Source: Erythrobacter sp. QSSC1-22B
GTDB taxonomy: Bacteria > Pseudomonadota > Alphaproteobacteria > Sphingomonadales > Sphingomonadaceae
Reading direction: 5' to 3'
NCBI RefSeq assembly: GCF_001678665.1
Contig: NZ_LZRP01000005.1
Coordinates: 62,001 to 126,000, forward strand
DNA: 64,000 bases
The first letter of the stretch is position 1, and each line of letters opens with the position of its first letter. Of this stretch, positions 9,366-19,195 are shown in pieces. Position numbers and translations under genes: made by a program. The notes beneath the pieces were generated by a model that saw nothing but the letters and a program-made list of their open reading frames with translations, did not search any database and was not told the origin of the DNA.

Positions 9366-10016
9366 GTGATACTGGAAATCGTCATCCTCGCCGCCGTCGC
9401 CGCCTTTCTCGGCCTGCGCCTTTATTCGGTGCTCGGTCGCCGTGCGGAACACGAGGAAGAGGTCGTGCCCCGCCGCATCGAACGTGGCGAAGATCGCCAC
9501 ACTTCCGATGAATCGGCGCGCTCCGTGCAGTCTTCGGTGCAATTGCGCCAGGCAGAGGTTCCCGCCGGGACCGAGGCGGGCGTGCGGGCGATTGCCGGTG
9601 CCGATCCGCGCTTCGACATCGTCTCGTTTCTCGACGGGGCCAAGGGTGCCTATGGCATGATCCTCGAGGCCTTCTGGGAAGGCGATCGTGAGACCTTGCG
9701 CGAATTGTGCGACGACGATGTCTATGAAAGCTTTGCTGGCGCGATCGATGCCCGCGAGGCAGCGGGCGAGACGCTCGCCAACCGGCTTGTCCGGATCGAG
9801 AACGCGACTATCAAATCCGCCGAACTCGACGGGCGCGTGGCACGCGTTGCGGTGCTGTTCGTGGCCGACATCGCCGCAGTGACCCGCGATCGCGACGAGA
9901 CGGTGATCGCCGGTTCGCTCGACGATGCGGTCGAAAGCCGCGACATCTGGACCTTCGCGCGTCACGTGGATTCGCCCGAACCCAACTGGATTCTCGACGA
10001 AACCGATCAGGACTGA
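9366..10016 (+). CDS. Tim44/TimA-family membrane-anchored protein
   Basis: 216-residue protein with one N-terminal membrane helix (ILEIVILAAVAAFLGLRLYSVLG), a charged stretch and a C-terminal Tim44-like domain starting around FDIVSFLDGAKGAYGMILEAFWEGD. The domain is shared with mitochondrial Tim44; alphaproteobacterial members are called TimA and are thought to act at the inner membrane. The GTG at 9366 was chosen because AGGTG at 9353-9357 lies 8 bases upstream; a TTG at 9330 would add 12 residues without a ribosome site. It is divergent from secB and upstream of mltA, a neighbourhood usual in sphingomonads. Confidence 0.85.
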   Translation: MILEIVILAAVAAFLGLRLYSVLGRRAEHEEEVVPRRIERGEDRHTSDESARSVQSSVQLRQAEVPAGTEAGVRAIAGADPRFDIVSFLDGAKGAYGMILEAFWEGDRETLRELCDDDVYESFAGAIDAREAAGETLANRLVRIENATIKSAELDGRVARVAVLFVADIAAVTRDRDETVIAGSLDDAVESRDIWTFARHVDSPEPNWILDETDQD

Positions 10017-10096
10017 TCTTCGGGCGCCAATGAATCCGGGTTGACGCGTAGCTGCTTAAGACCCTGCGGAAGACGACGATGGGAACCGGTGAGAAC

Positions 10097-11278
10097 ATGC
10101 GCATCCTCCGCTCTTCACTCGCCGTCGCTGCGCTTGCGCTGCTAGCCGCCTGCGTCCGCACCGTTTCCGTACCCGGTCCGTCCGTGCCTGGAACCCTCGC
10201 AGAGAGTGCTGCGCTCGCAGGCATCACGGCCGGTCCTGCTATCGCTTCTCTTGGATTGGGCCAGAACGATGCGTCCTCCGCGCTGTCGGGGTTTCGCGAA
10301 TCCTGCCCCAAACTGCTGATCCGCACCGACCAGAGCGGGCTGACCCAGCGTGACGACTGGCGCCCCGCCTGCGAGGCCGCCACGACATGGCCGGCAAGCG
10401 ATGCCGCGCGCTTCTTCGCCACCCATTTCGAGACTGTGCAGGTGGGCGACGGGCGCGCCTTCGCGACCGGCTATTTCGAGCCGGAGATCCTCGGCAGCCG
10501 CGTACCGGGCCCCGGCTACACGGTTCCGGTCTATCGCATGCCGCCCGATCTCGTTCGCGGCTGGCCGACCGACATGGCCCAGAGCGAGCGCGAAGGGCGC
10601 GCACCGCTCGGGCGCACCGATGCCGCGGGCAATTTCGTCCCCTATTACGAGCGCGCCGAAATCGAGCAGGGTGCGCTCGCCTGGCGCGGGCTCGAGATCG
10701 CCTGGGCGGCCGATCCGATCGAGTTCTTCTTCCTCCAGATCCAGGGCTCGGGCCTGCTGCGGCTGCCCGACGGCACGCGGATGCGGATCGGCTATGCCGG
10801 GCAGAACGGGCGCGAATATGTCGGTATCGGCAGCGTGATGCGCGAGCGCGGATTGCTCGGCGACGGGCCGGGGCAATACGCCGGTTCGATGCAGGGCATC
10901 GTCCAGTATCTGCGCGATTACCCCGAGGCGGGCGCGGATCTGATGCGGCTCAACAAGAGCTGGATATTCTTCCGCGAATTGACCACCGACGGCCCCCTCG
11001 GTGCGCTGGAGATCCCCGTGCGCCGCGAGGCTTCGGTGGCAGTCGATCCGCTGTTCGTACCGCTTGGCGCGCCGGTGTGGCTCGATCTCGACCGCGATGT
11101 GGCCAACGGGTTGTGGGTGGCGCAGGACACCGGCGGCGCGATCAAGGGCGCCAATCGCTTCGATACCTTCTGGGGCAATGGCGGGGATGCGCGCGAGATC
11201 GCCGGGGGAATGAGCGGCCGCGGCAGCGCGCTGGTGCTGCTGCCGAAGGGTGTCGTGGCGCGCCTCACCGGGCGATGA
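10097..11278 (+). CDS. mltA: membrane-bound lytic murein transglycosylase A
   Basis: 393-residue lipoprotein that cleaves peptidoglycan glycan strands with 1,6-anhydro bond formation. The signal peptide RSSLAVAALALLAAC ends in a lipobox Cys (residue 19). The MltA beta-barrel follows (FFATHFETVQV, GYFEPEILGSR, FFFLQIQGSG), then the C-terminal 3D domain with VAQDTGGAIKG and NRFDTFWGNG, which carries the catalytic Asp. The start at 10097 was preferred over an upstream ATG at 10079 because the signal peptide then begins normally and GGTGAG lies just upstream. The stop overlaps the start of the Smr-domain gene by ATGA. Confidence 0.93.
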   Translation: MRILRSSLAVAALALLAACVRTVSVPGPSVPGTLAESAALAGITAGPAIASLGLGQNDASSALSGFRESCPKLLIRTDQSGLTQRDDWRPACEAATTWPASDAARFFATHFETVQVGDGRAFATGYFEPEILGSRVPGPGYTVPVYRMPPDLVRGWPTDMAQSEREGRAPLGRTDAAGNFVPYYERAEIEQGALAWRGLEIAWAADPIEFFFLQIQGSGLLRLPDGTRMRIGYAGQNGREYVGIGSVMRERGLLGDGPGQYAGSMQGIVQYLRDYPEAGADLMRLNKSWIFFRELTTDGPLGALEIPVRREASVAVDPLFVPLGAPVWLDLDRDVANGLWVAQDTGGAIKGANRFDTFWGNGGDAREIAGGMSGRGSALVLLPKGVVARLTGR

Positions 11279-11850
11279 GTCCCCCGCGCGGGCTGACCGA
11301 CGAAGAAGCGGAAGCCTGGCACCGCGTTGCCGAAACGGTGACCCCGCTGGTCCCCCGGAAGCTCAAGCCAGCCAGCACACCGCCGCCCCCCGTCGTCGAA
11401 AAGCGCGCGGGCCCGCCGCCGCCATCACCCAAATCCGCTGCGCCCAAACTTCCTTCGCAGCGCAAGCCGGTTCGCCTGCCGCCAAAACCCCCGGCCAAAA
11501 AAAGCAGTGATCTCGATTCGCATTGGGATCGCAAGCTCAAGGCCGGAACGGTGGCGCCCGATTTCACGCTCGACCTTCACGGTCTGGGGCTCGACGCCGC
11601 CTATATGCGGTTGATGAGCGGAGTGGCGCAGGCGCGGGCGATGAATGCGCGCACTGTGCTGCTGGTGACGGGCAAGTCGCGTCCGGTCGATCCGGCGGAT
11701 CGCGGCCAGATGCGCGGCGCAATCCGCGCCAAGGTGCTCGACTGGCTCGCCGCCAGCGAACACGGCAGCGCAATCGCCGCCATCCGCAAAGCGCACCGCC
11801 ACCACGGGGGGGACGGTGCGCTCACGATCGTTCTCAAGCGCGAACGCTAG
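11275..11850 (+). CDS. Smr/MutS2-domain endonuclease-like protein
   Basis: 191-residue protein. Residues 1 to about 85 are a Pro/Lys-rich, probably disordered stretch. The C-terminal Smr domain starts at [17 protein letters not shown] (LDLHG motif) and contains [10 protein letters not shown] and [14 protein letters not shown]. Smr domains are nucleases acting on DNA or RNA; the exact substrate here is unknown. Its ATG overlaps the mltA stop (ATGA), so it is translationally coupled, an mltA-smr arrangement found in many alphaproteobacteria. The 3' end overlaps the convergent katA gene by 4 bases. Confidence 0.9.
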   Translation: MSPPRGLTDEEAEAWHRVAETVTPLVPRKLKPASTPPPPVVEKRAGPPPPSPKSAAPKLPSQRKPVRLPPKPPAKKSSDLDSHWDRKLKAGTVAPDFTLDLHGLGLDAAYMRLMSGVAQARAMNARTVLLVTGKSRPVDPADRGQMRGAIRAKVLDWLAASEHGSAIAAIRKAHRHHGGDGALTIVLKRER

Positions 11851-13397
11851 GACTTGTTCGGCCGCTTTGCTTGGCCCTCGTCCGAGATCGATTTGGCGCT
11901 GGCCATGCCGGGCGCCTTGGACCGGCCCCCGATCTTGTCGCGCACCGTCTTTTCGATACGCTCACCGATGGCATCGTCCACGTTGCGCCAATACTTGAAG
12001 GCGCGGATCAGCACGCTTTCGCTGACCCCATCGGCCAGATGCCCGGCAACGTTGGAGACGAACCGGTCCCGCTGCGCGCCGTCCATCACCTCGTTGATCA
12101 GGGCGCGCGGCTGGCTCCAGTCATCATCGTCTTCGCGCAAGGTATAGGCCTGTCGGACCATATCGCCATCGGCGTACCACGTCGCCTCGCCGCCGACCTC
12201 GGGCTGAGCCGCGGGGCCGCCGTAGGAATTGGGTGCATAGACCGGATCGACCGCGTTGACCGTCCGCATGGCGCCCGCGCGCGAGTAGGAATTGACCTGG
12301 GCATTGCGCGCGGCGTTGACCGGGATCTGCTTGTAATTGACGCCGAGGCGATGCCGGTGTGCATCGGCATAGGCGAAGCCGCGGGCCAGCAGCATCTTGT
12401 CCGGAGACAGGCCGAGACCGGGCACCATATTGTTCGGCTCGAACGCGAGCTGTTCGATCTGCGTATCCCAATCGACGGGGTTTTCGTTGAGCGTCAGTCT
12501 GCCTACCTCGATCAGCGGGTAATCCTCGTGCGGCCAGGTCTTGGTGAGGTCGAACGGGTTGATGCGATAGGTCTTGGCATCGTCGTAGGGCATGATCTGG
12601 AACTTAAGCGTCCAGCTCGGGAAATCGCCGTCGGAAATCGCATCGAACAGGTCGCGGCGGTGATAATCGCTATCCTCGCCGGCTGTCTTAACCGCCTCAT
12701 CCTGCGTCAGATGGGCGTTGCCGCTCATGCCACCGACATCGGTGTGGAAATGCCATTTGACCCAGAACTTCTCGCCGTCTTCATTGATAAGCATATAGGT
12801 GTGGCTGCCATAGCCATTCATCTCGCGCCAGTTCTTCGGCACGCCGCGATCACCCATCAGATAGGTGACCTGATGCGCGCTTTCGGGGCTGAGCGTCCAG
12901 AAATCCCACATCATGTCGTGATCGCGCAGGCCGTTGTCCGCGCGGCGTTTCTGGCTGCGGATGAAGTGCTGGAACTTCATCGGATCGCGCACGAAGAAGA
13001 TTGGCGTGTTGTTGCCGACCATGTCGAAATTGCCATCTTCGGTATAGAACTTGACCGAAAAGCCGCGCGGATCGCGCCAGGTGTCGGGGCTGCCACGCTC
13101 GCCCGCCACGGTGGAGAACCGCATGGCGACGTCTGTCTTGGTGCCGGGTTGGAAGAACCTGGCCTTGGTGTATTTCGTGATGTCGGCGGTGGCTTCGAAA
13201 TGTCCGAATGCGCCCGAACCCTTGGCGTGCGGCTGGCGCTCGGGAATACGCTCCCGATTGAAGTTGGCCATCTGCTCGATCAGATAGTGATCGTTAAGCA
13301 CGATGGGACCATCGGGGCCGAGCGTGAGCGAATGCTCGTCGGACTGGACACGAATGCCTGCATCGGTGGTGGTGGGGGGTATGCTCTTGTCGGCCAT
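11847..13397 (-). CDS. katA: monofunctional haem catalase
   Basis: 516-residue catalase that dismutates hydrogen peroxide. The distal haem-pocket His is His57 in [19 protein letters not shown], and the pocket Asn lies in [15 protein letters not shown]. The proximal Tyr is in [21 protein letters not shown], the usual catalase C-terminal signature. Length matches small-subunit catalases. The start at 13397 ([14 protein letters not shown]) follows a 184-base gap that also holds the katG terminator. It belongs to a cluster of four peroxide-removing enzymes. A longer N-terminal reading to 13541 has no catalase-like sequence. Confidence 0.95.
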   Translation of the reverse strand: MADKSIPPTTTDAGIRVQSDEHSLTLGPDGPIVLNDHYLIEQMANFNRERIPERQPHAKGSGAFGHFEATADITKYTKARFFQPGTKTDVAMRFSTVAGERGSPDTWRDPRGFSVKFYTEDGNFDMVGNNTPIFFVRDPMKFQHFIRSQKRRADNGLRDHDMMWDFWTLSPESAHQVTYLMGDRGVPKNWREMNGYGSHTYMLINEDGEKFWVKWHFHTDVGGMSGNAHLTQDEAVKTAGEDSDYHRRDLFDAISDGDFPSWTLKFQIMPYDDAKTYRINPFDLTKTWPHEDYPLIEVGRLTLNENPVDWDTQIEQLAFEPNNMVPGLGLSPDKMLLARGFAYADAHRHRLGVNYKQIPVNAARNAQVNSYSRAGAMRTVNAVDPVYAPNSYGGPAAQPEVGGEATWYADGDMVRQAYTLREDDDDWSQPRALINEVMDGAQRDRFVSNVAGHLADGVSESVLIRAFKYWRNVDDAIGERIEKTVRDKIGGRSKAPGMASAKSISDEGQAKRPNKS

Positions 13398-13529
13398 GGC
13401 GACGCCTTTCGATAATGTCGGGAGTTCATACCAAGAACGTTCGCGCAGCCAGCTACGTTCCACCGGCAGCTGGCGAGAAAAGCGTTCGTCTGGATCGCAT
13501 TTAGCGATGCTGCAGGTCGCATACAAAAA

Positions 13530-13555
13530 GGCCCCCGGCATCGCTGCCGGGGGCC
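13530..13555 (-). terminator. rho-independent terminator of katG
   Basis: Eleven-base-pair GC stem (GGCCCCCGGCA with TGCCGGGGGCC) and a TCGC loop. The AAAAA at 13525-13529 becomes the T-run on the minus strand, just after the katG stop. Confidence 0.92.
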
Positions 13556-13581
13556 GATTCGCAATCGCGCGGCGCGCAGGC

Positions 13582-15792
13582 TTACGCGTGGTACTTGGCG
13601 TAGCTCAGATCGAAACGATCTGCGTTCATCACCTTGGTCCAGGCCTTGATGAAATCGGTCACGAACTTCTGCTCGTGGCCGTTCTCGGCATAGACTTCGG
13701 CCACCGAACGCAGCTGCGAGTTGGAGCCGAACACCAGGTCGGTGCGCGTGGCGCGCCACTTCTCGTGGCCCTCCAGACGGCAGCGCCCGACGAATTCCTC
13801 GTCGCCGCTCTCGTCGATGACTTCCCAGACCGTGCCCATGTGGAGCAGGTTGGTGAAGAAGTCGTTGGTGAGCTGGCCGACCCGATCGGTGAAAACGCCC
13901 TCTGTCGGCGCGCTCGAATGGTTGGCACCCAGCACCCGCAGGCCCCCGACCAGCACCACCATTTCCGGGATGGAAAGGCCGAGCTGGCTGGCGCGATCGA
14001 TGAGGAGATCCTCGGTCTTCACGCTCGCCCTGGTCTTGAGGTAGTTGCGGAAACCGTCAGCGAACGGCTCCATCGGTTCGAAGCTGTCGGCATCGGTGTG
14101 CTCGTCCGTTGTATCGCCGCGACCCGTGGTGACGGGCACGTTGACATCGAAGCCGGCATCCTTCGCCGCCTTCTCGACCGCCGCCGAACCGGCGATGACG
14201 ATGGCATCGGCCATCGACAGGTCGCCGCGCAGCTCGTCGAGCTTGGCGAGTACCTTGGACAATTCCTGCGGATCGTTGACCTTCCAGTCCTTCTGCGGGG
14301 CCAGCCGCACCCGTGCACCATTGGCGCCGCCACGATGGTCGGACTTGCGATAGGTCGAGGCCGAGGCCCAGGCCGCCTTGACCAGCTCGGTCACGCCGAG
14401 CCCGCTGTCGAGCACCTTGGACTTGAACGAAGCAGCGGTTGCATCAGAAGCCTGCGTACCGGCGGGAACCGGATCCTGCCAGATCAGATCCTCGGCCGGA
14501 ACCTCTGGACCCATGTAACGGATCTTGGGGCCCATATCGCGGTGGCACAGCTTGAACCATGCCCGCGCGAAGGCGTCGTCGAGTGCTGCCTGATCGTCGC
14601 GGAAACGCTCCGAAATCCGGCGATAGTCGGGGTCCATCTTCAGCGCCATGTCGGCGGTGGTCATCATCGTCGGCACCTTCTTGGAAGGATCGCGCGCATC
14701 GGGCGCCATGTCTTCCGGATCGGGGTCGATCGGCTGCCATTGCTGGGCACCCGCCGGGCTCTTGACCAGCTCGTACTCATATTTGAACAGCAGGCGGAAA
14801 TAGTCGCCGCCCCACTGCGTCGGGTTGGGCGTCCAGGCGCCCTCGAGACCCGAGGTGGTGATGTGGCCCTTGCCGATTTCTTCGGGATCGGTGCTCCAGC
14901 CGAAGCCCATCAAATGCATGCCTTCGCCTTCGGGCGCACCACTCATCCCGTCGACCGGGACCGCGCCGTGGCACTTGCCGAAGGCGTGGCCGCCAGCGGT
15001 CAGCGCGACGGTTTCTTCGTCGTTCATTGCCATGCGACCGAAGGTTTCCTTCATGTCACGCGCCGAACCCAGCGGGTCGGGGTCGCCGCCGGGACCTTCG
15101 GGATTGACGTAGATCAGCCCCATCTGGATCGCCGCGAGCGGGTTCTCCAGCGCCTTGCCTTCATCGGGGATGATGCGGGTTTCGACACCCTGGTCGACCC
15201 ATTCTTCTTCCGAGCCCCAGTAGATGTCGGTTTCGGGCTCGTAGACATCCTTGCGGCCGCCGCCAAAGCCGAACACCGGGCCACCCATCGATTCGATGGC
15301 GACATTGCCGGTAAGGATGAACAGATCGGCCCAGCTGATGTGCTGGCCGTATTTCTGCTTGATCGGCCACAACAGGCGCCGCGCCTTGTCGAGATTGCCA
15401 TTGTCCGGCCAGCTGTTGAGCGGGGCGAACCGCTGTTGGCCGCTGCTGGCACCGCCGCGACCGTCGCCGGTGCGATAGGTACCCGCCGCGTGCCAGGCCA
15501 TGCGGATGAAGAACGGACCATAATGCCCGTAATCCGCCGGCCACCAGGGCTGGCTGTCGGTCATCAGCGCGGTCAGATCCTGCTTGAGCGCCTTGTAATC
15601 GAGCACGTTGAAGGCTTCGACATAATCGAAATCCTCGCCCATCGGATCGGGCGAAGTGCCGCTCTGGGTGAGGATGTGCAGGTCGAGTGCATCCGGCCAC
15701 CAGTCGCGGTTGGTCCGGCCGAGCAGGGCGCGAACGCCTCCGTCGCCATTGAAGGGGCATCCACCGCTGATATCACCTGTCTTCGCATCCAT
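13582..15792 (-). CDS. katG: catalase-peroxidase KatG
   Basis: 736-residue bifunctional catalase-peroxidase. Distal-site residues Arg97, Trp100 and His101 lie in [12 protein letters not shown]; Trp100 and the Tyr of [11 protein letters not shown] would form the Met-Tyr-Trp adduct of the family. The proximal haem His is in [15 protein letters not shown]. The second, haem-less peroxidase-like half follows ([15 protein letters not shown]). The start at 15792 gives [14 protein letters not shown], a usual KatG opening. The N-terminal MRREP extension at 15807 is possible but shows no ribosome site. An imperfect dyad lies 84 bases upstream. Confidence 0.97.
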   Translation of the reverse strand: MDAKTGDISGGCPFNGDGGVRALLGRTNRDWWPDALDLHILTQSGTSPDPMGEDFDYVEAFNVLDYKALKQDLTALMTDSQPWWPADYGHYGPFFIRMAWHAAGTYRTGDGRGGASSGQQRFAPLNSWPDNGNLDKARRLLWPIKQKYGQHISWADLFILTGNVAIESMGGPVFGFGGGRKDVYEPETDIYWGSEEEWVDQGVETRIIPDEGKALENPLAAIQMGLIYVNPEGPGGDPDPLGSARDMKETFGRMAMNDEETVALTAGGHAFGKCHGAVPVDGMSGAPEGEGMHLMGFGWSTDPEEIGKGHITTSGLEGAWTPNPTQWGGDYFRLLFKYEYELVKSPAGAQQWQPIDPDPEDMAPDARDPSKKVPTMMTTADMALKMDPDYRRISERFRDDQAALDDAFARAWFKLCHRDMGPKIRYMGPEVPAEDLIWQDPVPAGTQASDATAASFKSKVLDSGLGVTELVKAAWASASTYRKSDHRGGANGARVRLAPQKDWKVNDPQELSKVLAKLDELRGDLSMADAIVIAGSAAVEKAAKDAGFDVNVPVTTGRGDTTDEHTDADSFEPMEPFADGFRNYLKTRASVKTEDLLIDRASQLGLSIPEMVVLVGGLRVLGANHSSAPTEGVFTDRVGQLTNDFFTNLLHMGTVWEVIDESGDEEFVGRCRLEGHEKWRATRTDLVFGSNSQLRSVAEVYAENGHEQKFVTDFIKAWTKVMNADRFDLSYAKYHA

Positions 15793-15875
15793 GGGCTCTC
15801 TCCTCAAAAATCTTCAATCGACTCAGGACGTACCCGAGCTACCAGAGGAGAATGACGGCTGGGCGATCATTCGTC

Positions 15876-15903
15876 CAATCGATTAAATGGGTCGAATTGA
15901 TTG
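15876..15903. promoter_or_regulatory. imperfect dyad upstream of katG, candidate peroxide-regulator site
   Basis: CAATCGATT and AATTGATTG flank a 10-base spacer; the arms pair at 8 of 9 positions. The site lies 84 bases upstream of the katG start. CAATC/GATTG half-sites also occur upstream of ahpC at 18392-18417, with the arms in the opposite order. A LysR-type regulator such as OxyR is the natural suspect, but no regulator gene lies in the window. Confidence 0.4.
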
Positions 15904-15942
15904 CCTGAAGCGATGGTGCGGCGAACAGTGCCTGCCATGCGA

Positions 15943-15978
15943 AAAGCGCCGCCACCCCTCAGGGGATGGCGGCGCTTT
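15943..15978 (-). terminator. hairpin after ahpF
   Basis: AAAGCGCCGCCA pairs perfectly with TGGCGGCGCTTT, and an inner CCCCT/AGGGG extends the stem across one bulged A. It lies 22 bases past the ahpF stop. On the minus strand the stem ends in a short T-run. Confidence 0.85.
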
Positions 15979-15999
15979 GCATTCTCGAGGCTGAACTCG

Positions 16000-17589
16000 T
16001 CAGGCGGCCTGCGCCACGTCCTCGACCGGCTCGTTGCGGATGAGGTAGTCGAAAGCCGAGAGCCCGGCCTTCGAGCCTTCGCCCATCGCCACCACGATCT
16101 GCTTGTAGGGCACGGTGGTGACATCGCCCGCCGCGAAGACACCCGGCAAATTGGTGCGGCCTTCCTCGTCGATCACGATCTCGCCATGCTTGGAGAGTTC
16201 GAGACCGCTGTCTTTGAGCCATTCGGTGTTGGGAACCAGCCCGATCTGGACGAAAACGCCGGCCAGTTCGATGCTCCGCTCGTCGCCCGAATTGCGATCC
16301 TTGACCACCAGGCCGTTGACCCTGCTGCCATCGCCGGTGATCTCGGTGGTCTGGCCCGAGGTGATGATCTCGACATTGTCGAGGCTGCGCAGCTTGGCTT
16401 GCAGCACCTCGTCGGCGCGCAGCTTGGTGTCGAATTCGATCAGCGTGACATGACCGACGATCTTCGCCAGGTCGATCGCCGCCTCGACGCCCGAATTGCC
16501 GCCGCCGACCACCGCGATGCGCTTGCCCTTGAACAGCGGCCCGTCGCAATGCGGGCAATAGGCGACGCCCTTGTTACGGTATTCGGCTTCGCCCGGAACA
16601 CCCATATTGCGCCAGCGCGCGCCGGTCGAAAGGATCAGGCTGCGCGAAGCCAGCTTGGCACCGTTGGCAAGCTCGATCCGATGCATGCCGCCCTTTTCCT
16701 TGGCCGGGACAAGGCTGACCGCATTGGCTAGGTTCATCAGGTCGATTTCGTATTCGCCGACATGGGTTTCGAGTTGGCCGGCCAGCTTGGGCCCTTCGGT
16801 GTAGGACGTGCCCGGCAGGTTCTCGATCCCCAGCGTGTCGTGGAGCTGTCCGCCGAAGCGTTCGGCGGCGATGCCGGTGCGGAAACCCTTGCGCGCGGTG
16901 TAGATCGCCGAGGACGCGCCCGCGGGCCCGCCGCCGACGATCAGTACCTCGAACGGCTCCTTGGCGGACAGCTTTTCGGCGGCCTTGGCGCCGCTGCCGC
17001 TGTCGAGCTTGGCGAGGATTTCCGCCAGCTCCATCTTGCCGTTGTAGAAGCTTTCGCCGTTGAGGAAGGTCGCGGGCACGGCCATCACGCCGCGTTCCTC
17101 GACCTCGTCCTGGAAGGTGCCGCCTTCGATCAGCGTGGCGGTGATGCGCGGGTTCTCCAGCGCCATCAGCGTCAGCGCCTGCACCACATCGGGGCAATTG
17201 TGGCACGACAGCGAGAAATACATCTCGAAATTGTAATCGCCCTCGAGCGCGCGGACCTGCTCGATCAGGTCGGCATCGACCTTGGGCGGGTGGCCGCCGG
17301 CCCACAGCAGCGCCAGCACCAGCGAGGTGAACTCGTGCCCGGTGGGCAGCCCGGCAAAGCGGACCCATTTGGTCGCATCGCTGGCGCGGCGGATCACGAA
17401 GCTGGGCTTGCGCTCGTCGGTACCGTCGAAGTTCGCGCTCACATCGTCGTGCAACACGGCGATCTGTTCGATCAGCTCGCGCGTCTGCTGCGACTTGGCA
17501 TCGTCGCCGAGCGAGGCGACGAGTTCGACCGGTTCGCGCAGATTGGCGAGATAGGTCTTCAGCTGCTGGGTAAGATTGGCATCGAGCAT
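16000..17589 (-). CDS. ahpF: alkyl hydroperoxide reductase subunit F
   Basis: 529-residue flavoprotein disulfide reductase that passes electrons from NAD(P)H to AhpC. The N-terminal tandem thioredoxin-like domain carries the redox pair Cys129/Cys132 in SCHNCPD. The C-terminal thioredoxin-reductase-like part has the FAD motif [15 protein letters not shown], a second redox pair in YCPHCDG near residue 345, the NAD(P)H motif [13 protein letters not shown] and the closing [16 protein letters not shown]. The start at 17589 ([11 protein letters not shown]) is the usual AhpF opening. It lies downstream of ahpC on the same strand, with hairpins between them that would reduce ahpF relative to ahpC. 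Confidence 0.96.
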   Translation of the reverse strand: MLDANLTQQLKTYLANLREPVELVASLGDDAKSQQTRELIEQIAVLHDDVSANFDGTDERKPSFVIRRASDATKWVRFAGLPTGHEFTSLVLALLWAGGHPPKVDADLIEQVRALEGDYNFEMYFSLSCHNCPDVVQALTLMALENPRITATLIEGGTFQDEVEERGVMAVPATFLNGESFYNGKMELAEILAKLDSGSGAKAAEKLSAKEPFEVLIVGGGPAGASSAIYTARKGFRTGIAAERFGGQLHDTLGIENLPGTSYTEGPKLAGQLETHVGEYEIDLMNLANAVSLVPAKEKGGMHRIELANGAKLASRSLILSTGARWRNMGVPGEAEYRNKGVAYCPHCDGPLFKGKRIAVVGGGNSGVEAAIDLAKIVGHVTLIEFDTKLRADEVLQAKLRSLDNVEIITSGQTTEITGDGSRVNGLVVKDRNSGDERSIELAGVFVQIGLVPNTEWLKDSGLELSKHGEIVIDEEGRTNLPGVFAAGDVTTVPYKQIVVAMGEGSKAGLSAFDYLIRNEPVEDVAQAA

Positions 17590-17625
17590 GGCAAATCCTG
17601 TTGGCGAAAGCCGGGAGGGAAAAGC

Positions 17626-17667
17626 AAAAAGGCCCGGAACGGGAGGGGGGGAGGGTCGCCCCGGGCC
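17626..17667 (-). terminator. terminator between ahpC and ahpF
   Basis: GGCCCGG (17631-17637) pairs with CCGGGCC (17661-17667). The AAAAA at 17626-17630 gives a minus-strand T-run. It probably ends or attenuates the ahpC transcript before ahpF. Confidence 0.65.
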
Positions 17668-17698
17668 TTCCAGCGACCCGGGCAAGACCCGGGCGCTT

Positions 17699-17726
17699 CG
17701 CGGCCGCCATCGCAATGGCGGCCGCG
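17699..17726. repeat. perfect 12-bp GC hairpin after the ahpC stop
   Basis: CGCGGCCGCCAT and ATGGCGGCCGCG pair perfectly around CGCA. It lies 22 bases past the ahpC stop and has no T-run of its own. It is likely an mRNA-stabilising or processing stem working with the terminator just downstream. Confidence 0.75.
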
Positions 17727-17748
17727 GTATCAATTCAGATCCGGATGA

Positions 17749-18315
17749 TCAGATCTTGCCGACGAGGTCGAGCGAGGGAGCCAGCGTCTCGCCGCCTTCT
17801 TCCCAGGCTGCGGGGCAGACCTGGCCCGGATTGTTGCGCACATACTGCGCGGCCTTGATCTTGCGGGTCAGCTCGTTGGCATTGCGGCCGACGCCTTCGC
17901 AGGTCTGCTCCATGATCTGGATCACGCCATCGGGATCGATGACGAAGGTCGCACGATCGGCGAGGCCCATGTCTTCACGCAGCACGTCGAAATTCTTCGA
18001 GAGCGTGTGGAGCTGGTCGCCGAGGAAGGCGAACTTCAGCTTGCCGATGCGCTCGCTGGTGTCGTGCCAGGCCTTGTGCGCGAAATGCGTGTCGGTCGAG
18101 ACGCCGTAGACTTCGACGCCCATCTTCTGGAGCATGTCGTAATGCTCGCCGAGATCTTCCAGCTCGGTCGGGCAGACGAAGGTGAAGTCGGCCGGATAGA
18201 AGAAGAACACCGCCCACTTGCCCGAAATATCGTCCTGCGTGACTTCGAAGAAGTCTTTGCCGGCCTGGAAGGCGTTGGCTTTGAACGGTTTGAGCTGACT
18301 ACCGATGATACCCAT
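17749..18315 (-). CDS. ahpC: alkyl hydroperoxide reductase subunit C (2-Cys peroxiredoxin)
   Basis: 188-residue typical 2-Cys peroxiredoxin that reduces peroxides and peroxynitrite with AhpF. The peroxidatic Cys48 lies in [11 protein letters not shown] and the resolving Cys167 in GQVCPAAW. The C-terminus keeps [11 protein letters not shown]. The ATG at 18315 ([11 protein letters not shown]) is the usual AhpC start; an upstream ATG at 18327 would add four residues. The 272-base upstream gap carries an imperfect 26-base palindrome about 77 bases before the start, a good place for a peroxide-responsive activator. Confidence 0.97.
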   Translation of the reverse strand: MGIIGSQLKPFKANAFQAGKDFFEVTQDDISGKWAVFFFYPADFTFVCPTELEDLGEHYDMLQKMGVEVYGVSTDTHFAHKAWHDTSERIGKLKFAFLGDQLHTLSKNFDVLREDMGLADRATFVIDPDGVIQIMEQTCEGVGRNANELTRKIKAAQYVRNNPGQVCPAAWEEGGETLAPSLDLVGKI

Positions 18316-18391
18316 GAGAATCTCCAAAATTGGGGTGAAACTGAAGGGTCACAGATAGGCGGTGTTGCGCCGCACAAAAGCGATATTGTGC

Positions 18392-18417
18392 GATTGCTAA
18401 CATCGGAATTATCAATC
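18392..18417. promoter_or_regulatory. imperfect palindrome upstream of ahpC, candidate peroxide-regulator site
   Basis: GATTGCTAA and TTATCAATC surround an 8-base spacer; the arms are complementary at 8 of 9 positions. It lies 77 bases upstream of ahpC and shares CAATC/GATTG halves with the site before katG. OxyR binding is inference only. Confidence 0.45.
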
Positions 18418-18587
18418 AGTGGCACGGAACTTTTGAAAAGAGGTGTCGGCCGCTGATTTCGTAGCGTTTGGTACGATTGGTATGCCGGCACAGTTGGTTG
18501 TGTAAGCCTCCGGCGGGTGGGAAGCTGAAGGATCGGTTATTCGACAGCCAGTGCTAATGCGAGGACACTCAGTCCTCTTTACATTTA

Positions 18588-19049
18588 TCAATTGCCTTTT
18601 GGCGCGAGACCTTGTGATATCCTGTCCGCATTTGATCCTGCTGGTGCCTCGGGCAACCTGCTGAAATCAGTTTCGATTGACCTTGGCACAGGTCCCCCAA
18701 GCTTCGGACAGAAGGAGATCAGGCTCGGTACGCAGGGTGGCGGAGAAAGGTCGGGTGCCTGAGGATTGCCGACATCCATGGTGCTCGCGGCATAATCATT
18801 GCTCGCCTCTTCGCGGCTTTTCAGCACGTACTCGGTTTGATCTTGTACCTGCGCGCAGACCACAATCTCGTTGGAAACGATCGCATCAGGGTCGGCGTCG
18901 TCACAAGCGTTCTCGACTAGGGTCAGATCAAGGATAAAGCCGGAATCGCCCATCGTTCGGTCTTTATCTGCCGTATCAGCAGTTTGCGCGAAAGCCGTTG
19001 CAGGTTCGCACAGCGTCACGAGACAGATTATCAGCAAAGGTTTCCGCAC
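18588..19049 (-). CDS. small secreted protein, paralogue of the gene at 44.7 kb
   Basis: About 153 residues from a GTG start. A signal peptide (LLIICLVTLCEPATAFAQ) is followed by an acidic segment (GFILDLTLVENACDDAD) and a Cys-containing core (IVSNEIVVCAQVQDQTEYVLKSREE). The Pro-rich C-terminal part has SPPPCVPSLISFCPKLGGPV and ETDFSRLPEAPAGS. I know no function. The C-terminal half is nearly identical to the gene at 44673-45152, and the similarity continues upstream of both signal peptides. The start is uncertain: the copy at 44.7 kb has an ATG where this one has AGC, but both keep an in-frame GTG three codons later. A TTG at 19067 is also possible. Confidence 0.7.
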   Translation of the reverse strand: MRKPLLIICLVTLCEPATAFAQTADTADKDRTMGDSGFILDLTLVENACDDADPDAIVSNEIVVCAQVQDQTEYVLKSREEASNDYAASTMDVGNPQAPDLSPPPCVPSLISFCPKLGGPVPRSIETDFSRLPEAPAGSNADRISQGLAPKGN

Positions 19050-19195
19050 AAACGAGCTTGTTGACAAAATGAAGGTGCTTGGCGAGCTGATATTCGGCGG
19101 CCAATATCTACGGAGGGTTCGACGATCTGCAGAGTGCGGCTGGCTCAGGCGAGCTCGATGGGTGGGCAAGGTATGAGCCGTTGCTCGACCGCCCT

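Noticed and set aside
11523..13415. 630-codon plus-strand open frame
   Set aside because: Antisense to katA and out of frame with the Smr gene; no recognisable protein sequence.
13303..15855. 850-codon plus-strand open frame opposite katG
   Set aside because: Mirror frame of katG; composition follows the reverse of the real codons.
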